From Flammeovirgaceae bacterium UBA2786 (GTDB lineage: Bacteria; Bacteroidota; Bacteroidia; Cytophagales; Cyclobacteriaceae): a stretch of DNA of 64,000 bases. The notes beneath the pieces were generated by a model. That model had not been told where the DNA came from, did not search any database, and was given only the letters and a program-made list of their open reading frames with translations. The DNA is taken from positions 14,624 to 78,623 of the forward strand of contig DEIA01000022.1 in the NCBI GenBank assembly GCA_002352225.1. The letters run 5' to 3'. Made by a program: the position numbers and the translations under genes. Position 1 is the stretch's first letter; every line of letters begins with the position of its first letter. Positions 15,892-25,600 of this stretch are shown in pieces.

Positions 15892-16763
15892 TGAAACCGG
15901 AATCTGTTTCCTTTGGGTTAATCATTAATTATTGCGCCTGGCTTTTTATTTTAAGCTGGGGATTGCAGATAATGGCAATTATAACGACTAACGGCCTGGA
16001 TGACCCTGAAATGAAGTGGTGGTTAGCAGTCACTATGCTATCTCCTGGTATAGTTACGTTTTTCTACTTGTTCTTCAACCCTTCATTAAAATGTAAACTA
16101 CAGTGGAAACCAAGTTTGAGGTTAATTAGTACTATGTTCTTTTCAGTTTTGGTTCCAATCGCATTCGCCTTTATAGTAGTAATAATTTTTGAATCGTTTC
16201 AGTGGGGCACATCAAGATGGTTTGTATTTTCAATTAAGAATGTTATTATTTCTGGTGGCCCTTTTCTATTAGGTTTGGGTAGCCAATCCTGGGTACTTTT
16301 CTCACTCAACATATTTACAACTGGATTTGTCTTTGCCGTAGCTAACAGTTTTTTAGCGGCTGGAGAAGAGATAGCGTGGCGTGGTTTACTTCAGGGATTG
16401 TTAATTGAGCGCCTGGGTGTTTGGAAAGGTATTTTGCTTTTAGGGTTTCTTTGGTCGATGTGGCATCTGCCGATACAAATATTTGGCTACAACTATCCAG
16501 AAAGCCCTGTAGCGGGAAGTTTAATTATCTCGCCATTGATACTAATAGGCTACTCATTTTTCATGGGTTGGCTTACAATTTATTCTAAAAGTTTTATCCC
16601 GGCTGCAATGGCGCATGGAGCCGGTAATGGAATACAAGAAGGAATTATTTCGCAGATCGATCTTGTTACACCGGAGTTGTATATGTACCTAATAAGGCTT
16701 TTAACGTCATTAACCATAGGGTTAATCTTTATGTACTTCATCCAAAGAATAAAATCGAAATGA
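15891..16763 (+). CDS. CPBP-family intramembrane metalloprotease
   Basis: The 290-residue protein has about seven to eight membrane helices and the CPBP/Abi signature: E159-E160 within G-E-E-I-A-W-R-G (R164), a second motif W-H-L-P near 190 and a third histidine in M-A-H-G-A-G-N near 237. Members are Rce1-like proteases that cleave prenylated or other membrane-associated peptides, and some act in bacteriocin self-immunity. Its ATG overlaps the stop of the DUF2306 gene (TAATG). Together with the secreted hydrolase this gives an operon of two proteolytic enzymes and one membrane protein, whose substrate is unknown. Confidence 0.85.
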   Translation: MKPESVSFGLIINYCAWLFILSWGLQIMAIITTNGLDDPEMKWWLAVTMLSPGIVTFFYLFFNPSLKCKLQWKPSLRLISTMFFSVLVPIAFAFIVVIIFESFQWGTSRWFVFSIKNVIISGGPFLLGLGSQSWVLFSLNIFTTGFVFAVANSFLAAGEEIAWRGLLQGLLIERLGVWKGILLLGFLWSMWHLPIQIFGYNYPESPVAGSLIISPLILIGYSFFMGWLTIYSKSFIPAAMAHGAGNGIQEGIISQIDLVTPELYMYLIRLLTSLTIGLIFMYFIQRIKSK

Positions 16764-16808
16764 AAATGCCTTATTTACTGAAAGAAACCACAACAATCTG
16801 GTGCTTTA

Positions 16809-16853
16809 TTAACTTAAGTGAACGTCCGAATTTTTATCTGAGCTCTATTTTGC
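16809..16853 (+). promoter_or_regulatory. Promoter with 14-bp near-palindrome, upstream of 16929
   Basis: TTAACTTAAGTGAAC (16809-16823) is identical to the element at 10377. It is again followed after exactly 22 bases by a -7-like TATTTTGC (16846-16853). The flanking bases otherwise differ from the first two sites, which argues for functional conservation of the shared parts. Confidence 0.55.
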
Positions 16854-16928
16854 GCAATTGTTGGCAGAGGCCCGTATAACACATCTCTCCTCAAAAATTT
16901 TAATTAACCAAGTTACTGTCTAGCGTAT

Positions 16929-17309
16929 ATGTCATATTGTAAAAATTTAAAAAAGTACTTTATATCCTTAATTGCCTTTGCACTCTTTGTTCAATGTGAA
17001 GATCCATGCAATGGAGAACCGCCAAAAGCGAAAGTAGAATCCAATAGCGTAAGTATCAGTAGCAACAGGGTTTGGGTAACCTTTAATCATCAATCCGGGC
17101 AGACCTTTCAGCTGCAGGATATTACAGAAGATAACCCTAAAACTACCGGACCGCTTCCGGCTGGCCAGTATTCCATTCATGCAACAGTATCGAAAAGCAC
17201 CGGTACACAAACCATTCGGTTGAATGCTCAACTCAAAGACTGTATTGATTACAAAGTATTTGTTAATGCCACAAGCTTAAGCATGTATGTGAGCGGAGAG
17301 GAACGTTGA
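16929..17309 (+). CDS. Small predicted lipoprotein, unknown function
   Basis: The 126-residue product has a short signal peptide with lipobox F-V-Q-C (Cys near residue 23). The mature part is small, beta-rich and has two further cysteines (D-P-C and L-K-D-C-I), so a disulfide is possible. No family was recognised. It is preceded by a promoter with the 14-bp palindrome shared by the 10451 and 11200 genes. It may be the first gene of a run of small envelope genes extending to 19059. Confidence 0.6.
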   Translation: MSYCKNLKKYFISLIAFALFVQCEDPCNGEPPKAKVESNSVSISSNRVWVTFNHQSGQTFQLQDITEDNPKTTGPLPAGQYSIHATVSKSTGTQTIRLNAQLKDCIDYKVFVNATSLSMYVSGEER

Positions 17310-17377
17310 GCGCAATACCATTCTCGGTAAATTAGTTTAACAACCTGAAGTATTACTTAAATTTATAAACCAACAAA

Positions 17378-17767
17378 ATGAAAAAATTGTTTTTTGCTCT
17401 GATTGCATTACTTTCAGTTTTAACGTCATGCAGCAATGATGACGATAAAGAACCACAAAATACATCGCGTACACTACGGTACGAATTAACAGGCAATTTC
17501 TCTGGCAGTAACATCATTGCGGTATATACCACTGCAAGTGGTGGAACCGTTACAGAACAGATAGCTTCACTACCCTGGAGTAAAGAGATTACCTTCGACT
17601 CTACCGTAAGGGGCGCGAACCTGGTAGTCTCCGGAGCTGGCGGTACTGGAGGCCAGCAAACTACTCTGATAATCAAGAGAGGGGGTAAGCAATTAGGAAC
17701 TCCCACAACCGCTACGGCTGATGCCGGAGGTATTTTCACGATTTCTTTACCGGTGATAATCTTTTAG
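17378..17767 (+). CDS. Lipoprotein with MmpS-like fold
   Basis: The 129-residue protein begins M-K-K-L-F-F and has a clear lipobox L-T-S-C followed by S-N-D-D-D, an acidic sequence expected downstream of the acylated cysteine. The mature part has the pattern Y-E-L-T-G-N-F-S, S-L-P-W-S-K-E and G-A-N-L-V-V-S, which resembles the beta-sandwich of MmpS-type transport accessory proteins. That comparison is based on pattern only. It probably sits in the outer membrane facing the periplasm or the exterior. No partner transporter is present nearby. Confidence 0.6.
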   Translation: MKKLFFALIALLSVLTSCSNDDDKEPQNTSRTLRYELTGNFSGSNIIAVYTTASGGTVTEQIASLPWSKEITFDSTVRGANLVVSGAGGTGGQQTTLIIKRGGKQLGTPTTATADAGGIFTISLPVIIF

Positions 17768-17792
17768 TGTTGCGCTAAAATCATAATGTAAA

Positions 17793-18209
17793 ATGCCTTT
17801 CCTGAAATTATTGGTGATACCATTCTTCTTATTAACCACAATTCATTCAACCGCACAGAATAGTACCCATGAAACAAAAACAGATTCTCTTCTGTTACCA
17901 GAAGTTTTTCCCGCATTTCCAGGAGGTGCAATTGAATGGCAAAAATTTCTGCAAAAAAATCTAAATCCAGAAGTGCCGGTAGACTTTGGTGCAAATGTCG
18001 GGCATTACATCGTAAAAGTTAGATTTATTGTGAACGTAGATAGCACCGTTTCTTCCATTGAAGCCCTAACGAAATTTGGTTACGGTATGGAAACGGAAGT
18101 GATTAGAGTGATTTTAAAATCTGGAAAATGGATACCTGGTTTGCTTAACGGAAGTCCGATAAAGACTTATATGGTGCAGCCAGTAATCTTTGTGATCAAT
18201 GATGAATGA
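17793..18209 (+). CDS. Secreted stand-alone TonB C-terminal-domain protein
   Basis: The 138-residue protein has a signal peptide (hydrophobic run near 5-20, then H-S-T-A-Q). It then has a domain with F-P-G-G-A-I-E-W-Q-K-F-L and V-R-F-I-V-N-V-D-S-T-V, the pattern of the TonB C-terminal fold in Bacteroidota. The usual TonB membrane anchor and proline-rich linker are missing. It is therefore unlikely to drive outer-membrane transport by itself. It lies 25 bases after the preceding lipoprotein gene and is probably co-transcribed with it. Confidence 0.65.
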   Translation: MPFLKLLVIPFFLLTTIHSTAQNSTHETKTDSLLLPEVFPAFPGGAIEWQKFLQKNLNPEVPVDFGANVGHYIVKVRFIVNVDSTVSSIEALTKFGYGMETEVIRVILKSGKWIPGLLNGSPIKTYMVQPVIFVINDE

Positions 18210-18246
18210 TATAAACTACTTCTACTTTCACTAAATAGTAAATCGA

Positions 18247-19059
18247 ATGAATAAAAATAATAAAATTTTAATACTGCTGCTTTGCGTAAGTTTCATAGGT
18301 AATGCTCAGAAACGAGATACGATACAGATTACATCGGAGTATATTAATACCAAAGTTCTACGCGAGGGAACCCATCGCTACCTCGTCTACTTCAAAATGA
18401 AAAAAGATGCCCCCCGCACTCAAACACAATTCTGGACCCGGACGATTTCCCGTACAGTATACAACGGAAAGCCCTGTATCGAAATCAATCAGGAATGGGA
18501 AGATAAGGACAGCATCATGCACGTGGTAAAATCCATCTCCGATGCCGAAACCATGCAACCGATGTATCACAGAACGTGGTGGAAGGTACAGCGATCCAGA
18601 GCTGCCAATACAAAAACGGTAAGCGAAACAATTGTGGATTTCTCAAAAAAGAAGATTGAGTATAACGGAAAGCAGGTAAGTGATGCCGATTCAATTAAGC
18701 AGGTGAAAAAAATATGGGAAGGCTATCAGTCTTCGGTCGATAAATACTTCCTAAACTGGCATTTAGATTTGGAAGTCTTTCCATTATTACCTTTTAAAGA
18801 AGGTGTAACTTTTGTAATCCCTTTTTACGATCCCGGCACAGGCTCTTCTTTTCAACAAGTAGCTTACACCGTTATGGGCTCTGGGGAGTTGGTTGGGTAC
18901 AACGACCAAAAAATTGATTGCTGGTTAATGTCACATGAAGAAAGGGGTAACAAAGAGATCTTCTGGATAAGTAAGAAAACAAGAGAGGTTTTGAAACTTG
19001 AGCAAGAAATCAATGGAAGCCTTTATCGTTATAAAATTAAACTAGGATTCAGTATTTAA
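18247..19059 (+). CDS. Secreted DUF3108-like protein
   Basis: The 270-residue product has a signal peptide (cleavage near I-G-N-A-Q). The mature part alternates beta strands and resembles DUF3108 or LolA-like periplasmic proteins, for example in V-D-F-S-K-K-K-I-E-Y-N-G and the late W-I-S-K-K-T-R-E-V-L-K-L segment. Such proteins may bind lipid or hydrophobic ligands, but this is inferred from general resemblance. It is the last gene of the small envelope-gene run that begins at 16929, spaced 37 bases after the TonB-like gene. Confidence 0.5.
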   Translation: MNKNNKILILLLCVSFIGNAQKRDTIQITSEYINTKVLREGTHRYLVYFKMKKDAPRTQTQFWTRTISRTVYNGKPCIEINQEWEDKDSIMHVVKSISDAETMQPMYHRTWWKVQRSRAANTKTVSETIVDFSKKKIEYNGKQVSDADSIKQVKKIWEGYQSSVDKYFLNWHLDLEVFPLLPFKEGVTFVIPFYDPGTGSSFQQVAYTVMGSGELVGYNDQKIDCWLMSHEERGNKEIFWISKKTREVLKLEQEINGSLYRYKIKLGFSI

Positions 19060-19172
19060 GCAAAACAATCCTAGTGAAACGGCACGTCAAAGTTGAGAGC
19101 TTTTAGACTTCTTCAATCATTGTTTGGGATTTCATTTCTCATTAGGTAGATTAGATTACATGTTCGATAGAT

Positions 19173-20735
19173 ATGAAAAGTAAGATATTTACATTCCTTA
19201 AAATCTTTTCAGTAATTATTCTTTTCTTATTGTTAATTATTGTGCTGGCTATTTTATGGCCAATGCCTCAACTAAAACCACCTGCAAAGCACAGTACGGT
19301 ATTCATAAAATCAATAAATATAATTGATGTGAAATCCGGGAATCTGCTAAAGAATCGGGACATTCTGATAAAGGACAATATTATTTTAGCTATAGATACC
19401 TCTGGCATCTTAAAAGCGCATGCTGCTTCCCTGCTAATTGAAGGCACCGGCAGGTATGTAATGCCAGGTCTATGGGATATGCATACGCATTCAAATCAAC
19501 ATTCCGAGTGGCTTCATCACCCGCTTTTTATTGCCAATGGTGTTACTGGAATAAGAGATATGTCGGGGCAGCTTAGCAAAAGAGATAGTTATTTTGCTGG
19601 CAGCAAAGAACGCTTGAGGTGGAATGATGAATTGAATGAGAACAATAGCGTAACGCCAAGATATGTTTTGCAAAGTAGTTTTCAGATTGATGGAGCATTT
19701 TCTGTTCCCGGTGGCTTTCCTGAGTTTTTCAAACTTCAGAAAGTTGAGGATGTTGATTCCCTTTTACGCTTTTACAAAAATGAAAAAGTTGATTTCATCA
19801 AAGTATATAACCAAATACCACCAGAACCATATAAAAGACTTGTATCAGAAGCTACCAATTACGGAATGCATGTTGCCGGTCATAAGCCAATATTTGTGAG
19901 TCTTAAAGATGCCATTGTATTAGGGCAAAAAAGTTTTGAGCATGGACGTATTTTCTTATACGAATGCTTCCCTAATGCAGATAGTTTACGAACATCAGAT
20001 AATTGGAATAAATTTCTCTCAAAATCCAGGGCATCAATGGTTAGAGACTATAATCCAGAATTGGCAAAAGGATTAATGCTATTGATGAAAGAACGTAACG
20101 CACATTGGTGTCCAACGCTTCAAACACTCAAGTTTGAGGCGTTTGCTCATGAGCCGGCATTTCTGCAAAATCCAAACTTAAAGTACATCAATTATATTAG
20201 CAAAAAACTTTGGTGGGATGGTGATGTCCGCAACAACACAAAGAGAAATCTATCGAAAGAAGGAAAGGGTATTAGTGCGGCTTTTTATAATGCTGCCAAA
20301 GAACAGATAAAAATAGCGAGTGATATAGGGGTACCCATTATGACAGGCACCGATGTCAGCGATTCCTATATTTTTGCAGGATTTAGTATGCATAATGAAT
20401 TAGAAGATTTAACCAAAAGTGGGTTGTCAAACCTAAAGGCATTGCAAAGCGCAACTATTGTTCCGGCAAAGTTTGCTGGAGCAGATAAGGATTATGGAAC
20501 AATTGAAGTTGGAAAGATTGCCGACTTAGTTATTTTAGATAGAAACCCTTTAGATAATATTGCCCACTCCAAAACAATTAACGGTGTTATCTTGAATGGG
20601 GTATATTACGATTCACAAAAAATTGAAGAATTAAAAAGTTTTACGCAGTCACTTTCCTTAAGTTTTCATATGAACGTAAAAGTTTTTTTCAGCCTTATAG
20701 GTAGCCCGCTGATTAGAGTACAGTGGGCTGATTAA
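19173..20735 (+). CDS. Membrane-anchored amidohydrolase
   Basis: The 520-residue protein has an N-terminal membrane or signal segment (residues about 8-30) and an amidohydrolase fold related to imidazolonepropionase-like enzymes. The metal-binding H-T-H is at 104-106 (in D-M-H-T-H). A lysine lies in F-I-K-V-Y, probably the carbamylated ligand, with histidines in V-A-G-H-K-P and F-E-H-G-R. The catalytic aspartate is in M-T-G-T-D-V-S. The C-terminal L-V-I-L-D-R-N-P-L closes the composite beta domain. It probably hydrolyses an amide or lactam in the periplasm, with unknown substrate. The last 30 residues, after the usual domain end, look like an extension. Confidence 0.8.
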   Translation: MKSKIFTFLKIFSVIILFLLLIIVLAILWPMPQLKPPAKHSTVFIKSINIIDVKSGNLLKNRDILIKDNIILAIDTSGILKAHAASLLIEGTGRYVMPGLWDMHTHSNQHSEWLHHPLFIANGVTGIRDMSGQLSKRDSYFAGSKERLRWNDELNENNSVTPRYVLQSSFQIDGAFSVPGGFPEFFKLQKVEDVDSLLRFYKNEKVDFIKVYNQIPPEPYKRLVSEATNYGMHVAGHKPIFVSLKDAIVLGQKSFEHGRIFLYECFPNADSLRTSDNWNKFLSKSRASMVRDYNPELAKGLMLLMKERNAHWCPTLQTLKFEAFAHEPAFLQNPNLKYINYISKKLWWDGDVRNNTKRNLSKEGKGISAAFYNAAKEQIKIASDIGVPIMTGTDVSDSYIFAGFSMHNELEDLTKSGLSNLKALQSATIVPAKFAGADKDYGTIEVGKIADLVILDRNPLDNIAHSKTINGVILNGVYYDSQKIEELKSFTQSLSLSFHMNVKVFFSLIGSPLIRVQWAD

Positions 20736-20785
20736 CGATAGACAGCACTAACAAAAATTAAACTCGACTTAATAATAAAAACATT

Positions 20786-21670
20786 ATGTCTAACATTAAT
20801 TTAATCATAGAAGAGAGGGCAGCCGATATAGGGAAATTTTTAGTAGGCCGACTGCTCCCCTTCAGGCAGAAACGAATGGTGGGCCCCTTTATTTACATTG
20901 ATCATATGGGCCCGGTGAAACTGAATGAACGAAGTGGCTTTGATATATTGCCGCATCCACACATCGGTCTTTCTACTCTTACATTTCTGTTTGAAGGTAG
21001 CATTATGCATCGCGATTCGATTGGCAACGCTATAGAAATTAAACCCAATGAAGTGAACTGGATGACGGCAGGAAAAGGAATTGTTCACAGCGAACGAACC
21101 CCGGATCATTTGCGAAACTCAGAAATGCACATGCATGGCCTGCAAATCTGGATTGCGCTTCCAAAACACTTAGAGCAGATGAATCCTGAGTTTTTTCATA
21201 TTGCTGAAAATGAAATTCCGGCCTGGCAACAAGACGGAATTTCGTTTAAGCTGATTGCCGGAGAGGCATTCGGTCGTAAATCAGGAGTGCCGGTGTACAG
21301 CAAACTATACATGGTTGAGATAAAGAGTAAAGCAACGCAACACATATCGCTTGGCGAGTATCTGTATGGCGAATCAGGTTTGTATATTTTAGAGGGAGGC
21401 GTTGAAAGCGATGGTAACGTATATGGGCCAAAGCAGATGTTGGTTACAAAAGACAGTCATTTGTGCAACTTCACCATTCAGGCAAACAGTACTGTGTATA
21501 TTTTTGGAGGCGAGCCATTTCCTGAAGAACGCTTTATTGACTGGAATTTTGTGGCATCAAGTAAAGAATTGATTGAAGAAGCAAAACGAAAATGGAGAGA
21601 ACAAACATTCGATAAAATAAAGGGAGACGAAACAGAATATATTCCTTACCCCACACTTTCTAAAAAGTAA
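20786..21670 (+). CDS. Pirin-family cupin protein
   Basis: The 294-residue protein has the bicupin pirin fold. The metal-binding H-P-H is at about 57-59, followed by I-G-L-S-T. M-T-A-G-K-G-I-V-H-S-E and H-G-L-Q-I-W supply the remaining histidine and glutamate ligands. Bacterial pirins are iron-binding cytosolic proteins and some have quercetinase activity; which applies here is unknown. The OsmC gene starts six bases after its stop, so both are co-transcribed, suggesting a shared role in oxidative or electrophile stress. Confidence 0.85.
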   Translation: MSNINLIIEERAADIGKFLVGRLLPFRQKRMVGPFIYIDHMGPVKLNERSGFDILPHPHIGLSTLTFLFEGSIMHRDSIGNAIEIKPNEVNWMTAGKGIVHSERTPDHLRNSEMHMHGLQIWIALPKHLEQMNPEFFHIAENEIPAWQQDGISFKLIAGEAFGRKSGVPVYSKLYMVEIKSKATQHISLGEYLYGESGLYILEGGVESDGNVYGPKQMLVTKDSHLCNFTIQANSTVYIFGGEPFPEERFIDWNFVASSKELIEEAKRKWREQTFDKIKGDETEYIPYPTLSKK

Positions 21671-21675
21671 CAATC

Positions 21676-22074
21676 ATGGCGAAAGTAACATCAAGTATAA
21701 AAAAGGAGAACTATAAGATTGAAATCAAATCTCCATCGGGCAATACGGTAATTGCTGACGAACCAGAGAATATGGGGGGCAAAGATTTAGGATTTTCTCC
21801 CAAAGAATTATTGGCTTCTGCTTTAGCAGCATGCACAAGTGCTACTGTAAAAATGTATGCCGACAGAAAAGAATGGGATTTGCACGAGGTTAAAATCAAT
21901 ATTGAGTTGGATTTTAGGGCCAGCGAAAACAAAACGGTAATTAGTCGTAAGATCGGATTTGTTGGAAACCTTGACGCCACACAAAAGAGCAGGCTGCTGG
22001 CGATAGCCAATGCATGCCCGGTTCATAAAATATTAAGTAACCCGATTGAAATTATTTCGCAGGTAGAGCAATGA
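21676..22074 (+). CDS. OsmC-family peroxiredoxin-like protein
   Basis: The 132-residue protein has the OsmC fold with the two conserved redox cysteines, C53 in A-A-C-T-S-A and C114 in N-A-C-P-V-H-K. Family members reduce organic hydroperoxides in the cytosol using these thiols. Length is at the short end typical for the family. The gene follows the pirin gene by six bases and forms a two-gene unit with it. The downstream stretch up to 22175 contains no hairpin terminator that I can see. Confidence 0.85.
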   Translation: MAKVTSSIKKENYKIEIKSPSGNTVIADEPENMGGKDLGFSPKELLASALAACTSATVKMYADRKEWDLHEVKINIELDFRASENKTVISRKIGFVGNLDATQKSRLLAIANACPVHKILSNPIEIISQVEQ

Positions 22075-22175
22075 TGCACATAGCTTTACGGTTTTGTTTC
22101 CTGCTATCAGGCAATGGGTAGTATAATATAATGGTGCCCCCCGGTGTACATCGATAAGGGTAAGTTCTGGCCCTG

Positions 22176-22205
22176 TTGCAAAATTGCCGGTAAACGTTAC
22201 TTTTG
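22176..22205 (+). promoter_or_regulatory. Promoter of the 22227 gene
   Basis: TTG (22176-22178), a 19-base spacer and TACTTTTG (22198-22205) match the Bacteroidota housekeeping promoter (TTG, N19, TAnnTTTG) perfectly. Transcription would begin near 22212, leaving a short leader that includes GAGG just before the GTG start. Confidence 0.7.
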
Positions 22206-22226
22206 TGGTCTTCTAATTAAGAGGCA

Positions 22227-22571
22227 GTGCTAAAAAAACGTGTTTACAGAGGTATTTTGATGATTGTGGGCCTTTTGGCAGCCACTGTTATCGTGCTTTC
22301 GCACGTATTTAAAAGTCCTGATTACGAAGCTGAAAAAAGACCAGCTACCGAACAATCAGCTGAATCAGAGTCTAAAACAGTACTATCGGCCCCAACCGAG
22401 GCTGTTACACAAGGTAGTGCCGTTCAGGTTGGCGAGCAGTCTCCTCAGGCTTTATTAGAAGTAATAGCCGAGCCTCAAACGCAACAAGCCTTTGTTCCGC
22501 TGGTAAAGGAAATGGCGAGTGGGTTTTTACGAACTCTGTTTCGGGTAATCATTTCGCCCAACGCCCCCTAA
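22227..22571 (+). CDS. Small single-pass membrane protein upstream of secDF
   Basis: The 114-residue protein starts with basic residues (L-K-K-R-V-Y-R), one membrane segment (about 9-26) and a soluble S, E and Q-rich region. GTG at 22227 is chosen because GAGG precedes it and a consensus promoter ends 21 bases upstream; an ATG at 22260 would lose the basic flank. No family was recognised. It lies 86 bases upstream of secDF on the same strand and is probably transcribed with it. The Ala/Gln/Glu-rich middle is likely unstructured. Confidence 0.6.
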   Translation: MLKKRVYRGILMIVGLLAATVIVLSHVFKSPDYEAEKRPATEQSAESESKTVLSAPTEAVTQGSAVQVGEQSPQALLEVIAEPQTQQAFVPLVKEMASGFLRTLFRVIISPNAP

Positions 22572-22657
22572 GTAAATCTGTAATCTTAGTTTTCATGCTA
22601 CCGGTTTAGCGGTTGCGTGCTTTTTTCTTGAAATCAATTTTAAATTTTAATAATTAT

Positions 22658-25600
22658 ATGCGTAATAAAGGTTTCGTTGTTGTACTAGGCATAGTCATTA
22701 CTCTTCTATGCTTGTACTATTTGTCATTCACATTTGTCTCTCAGGGAGTAGAACGCGATGCTATAGCCTATGCTACCGATGCAGATGGTTCGCTAAGCCT
22801 CGGTAAAAAACAGAGCTATCTCGATTCTGTTTGGAACAAACCGGTATATAACCTGTTTGGTGCCGAGTTTACCTACAAACAAGTAAAAGAAAACGAGTTG
22901 AGCCTGGGGCTTGACCTGCGTGGCGGTATGCACGTGGTTTTAGAGATCTCTCCTGTTGATATTATTAAAGGACTTAGCGGAGATAATCAAGATCCGGCAT
23001 TTAAAACGGCTTTGGAAAAAGCACGCGGTTTGCAAAAGTCAAGCTCCGATAGCTATGTAAATTTATTTTATAAAGCATTTAAGGATGATAACCCGGATAA
23101 GAGCCTGGCACCGTTATTTACTTCTGCAGCAAACAAGGATCGTGTAAAAATTACAGATTCGGATAATACCATAGTTGAGTTTTTAAACAAAGAAGTAGAT
23201 GATGCTATTGATCGTTCATTCACAATCTTAAAAACACGTATCGATCAGTTTGGAACTTCGCAACCCAATATTCAACGGTTGCAGGAAAAAGGCCGCATTC
23301 AAATTGAAATTCCTGGAGCAGATAACCCGCAACGGGTGCGCAAATTATTGCAGGGTGTGGCCCGGTTAGAGTTCTGGGAAGTAGTGGAATACACCGACCC
23401 GCAATTAAATCAATCGCTATCGGCAATTAACGATTTTATAGTAAGAGAGCAGAATGCGGCCAAGGCACTTACAACTACTCCAGCCGAAGTAAAACCGGCC
23501 ACCGATACAACAAGTACAAAGTCAGCATTAGAACAACAATTATCGCAAGTACGCGATAGTACTGTATCCTCATTAGACTCCCTTCGCCTGGCAACTACAT
23601 CGCCCTTGTTGGCCCTTATGAATCCGAATTTCCCTTTTCTCTATCAGGTAAAAGATACTTCGGTAATTAATAAACTATTAAAACGCGAAGAAGTTCGCAA
23701 TTTATTACCCCGTTCAATTGGTTTCTTTTGGGATGTAAAATCCGATCCTAAAATCACACCCGGTGTAGAAGATATTCAACTCAACTTTGTAAACCTGGGC
23801 CGTACCGGCAAACCTTTATTAACCGGTGAAGTGATTAATGATGCCCGTCAGGATTTTGATGAGAATGGTCGGTATGCCGTTTCTATGAATATGAATACCA
23901 ATGGTGCTAAAAGCTGGGCAAAAATTACGCGCGAAGCAGCGGCCAAACAACCGCAGGGCCGTATTGCAATTGTGTTAGATAATTTTGTGTACACGGCACC
24001 TACCGTAAATGGCGAAATACCCAATGGTAGTTCACAGATTTCAGGAAACTTTGAACTGGAAGAAGCAAAAGACCTGGCAAACGTACTAAAGGCAGGTTCG
24101 TTACCAGCACCAACACGTATTGTGGAAGAAGCCATTGTAGGCCCAAGTTTAGGTAAGGTAGCGCAAGATCAGGGATTGATTTCAATGGCTGCCGGCCTTG
24201 GCATTGTGGTATTGTTTATGATTGCCTATTATTCTAAAGGAGGCTGGGTTGCCAACATATCCTTATTGTTTAACATTTTTTTCATTCTTGGAATTTTAGC
24301 CCAGCTTAAAGCGGCATTAACATTACCCGGTATTGCCGGTATTGTGCTTACCATGGGTATGGCTGTGGATGCAAACGTATTGATTTACGAACGCATTAAA
24401 GAAGAACTAGCCCTTGGGCGTAAAATACGCGAAGCAATTGATAAAGGATTCAGCCGGGCCTTTACAACTATTTTTGATTCTAACCTGACTACGATGATCA
24501 CAGCAATTGCTTTGTTTGTGTTAGGCCAGGGACCGTTAAAAGGCTTTGCAATTGTGTTGATGATCGGTATTGCCACATCATTCTTTTCGGCTGTTTATAT
24601 TTCACGGGTAGTTATAGAGTGGATGGTACGCAGGGGCGATGATGCAAAAATATCGTTCGATACCCCGCTGGCACGTATGGTGAAGAGGCGTCCGTCATTC
24701 GACTTTATCGCATTCCGCAAAAAGGCGTATTTGTTCTCGGGTGGGGTAGTGGTAATCGGATTTATCCTGATTGCATTTCAGGGATTAAATATGGGTGTTG
24801 ATTTTAAAGGAGGACGTTCATATGTAGTGGCCTTTAATCAACCCGTTGTAGCAACCGATATGAAGGTGGCGATCTCAGAAAATTTTGAGAACACCGGTGT
24901 TGAAGTGAAAAACTTTGGCAGCGACAAAGTAATGAAAGTAACCACCTCTTACCTGATTGATGATGAATCGGATGAAGCAGATGATAAAGTAAAGAGTGCC
25001 TTGATAGCAGGTGTGGAGAACTTTAAAGGCGTTAAATACACAGCCAGCGAAGCACAATTAGACGATCAGCATTTTATTATTTCATCTTCTTCAAAAGTAG
25101 GAGCAACCATTGCCGATGATATTAAAGGTTCTGCATTTGAGGCAGCCATGGCATCACTAATCCTTATCTTTATTTATATTCTGGTTCGCTTTAAACGCTG
25201 GACGTACAGTGCAGGTGCCATTGTAGCTACCGTGCACGATACATTGTTTGTGGTTGCATCTTTTGCTATTGCCCGTGTGTTTGGTATTTCATTCGAAGTA
25301 GATCAGGTATTTGTGGCTGCTATCCTTACCGTTATAGGATACTCCATTAACGATACTGTAATTGTTTTTGATCGTATTCGCGAATACCTGGGATTAGGTA
25401 CAACCCACGATCGTGCAAAAGTGTTTAACGATGCTATTAACGGTACATTAAGCCGCACCCTTATTACTTCGGGTACAACATTAACTGTGGTTGTAGTGTT
25501 GTTGCTATTTGGTGGCGAGGTATTGCGTGGTTTCTCTTTTGCATTATTTATTGGTATTGGCATAGGTACGTTTTCATCTATCTTTATTGCCGCACCCGTA

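Noticed and set aside
17353..17739. 128-codon minus-strand frame opposite the MmpS-like lipoprotein gene
   Set aside because: The plus-strand frame has a proper lipoprotein signal and lipobox, while the minus frame is proline/valine-rich with no recognisable start or family.
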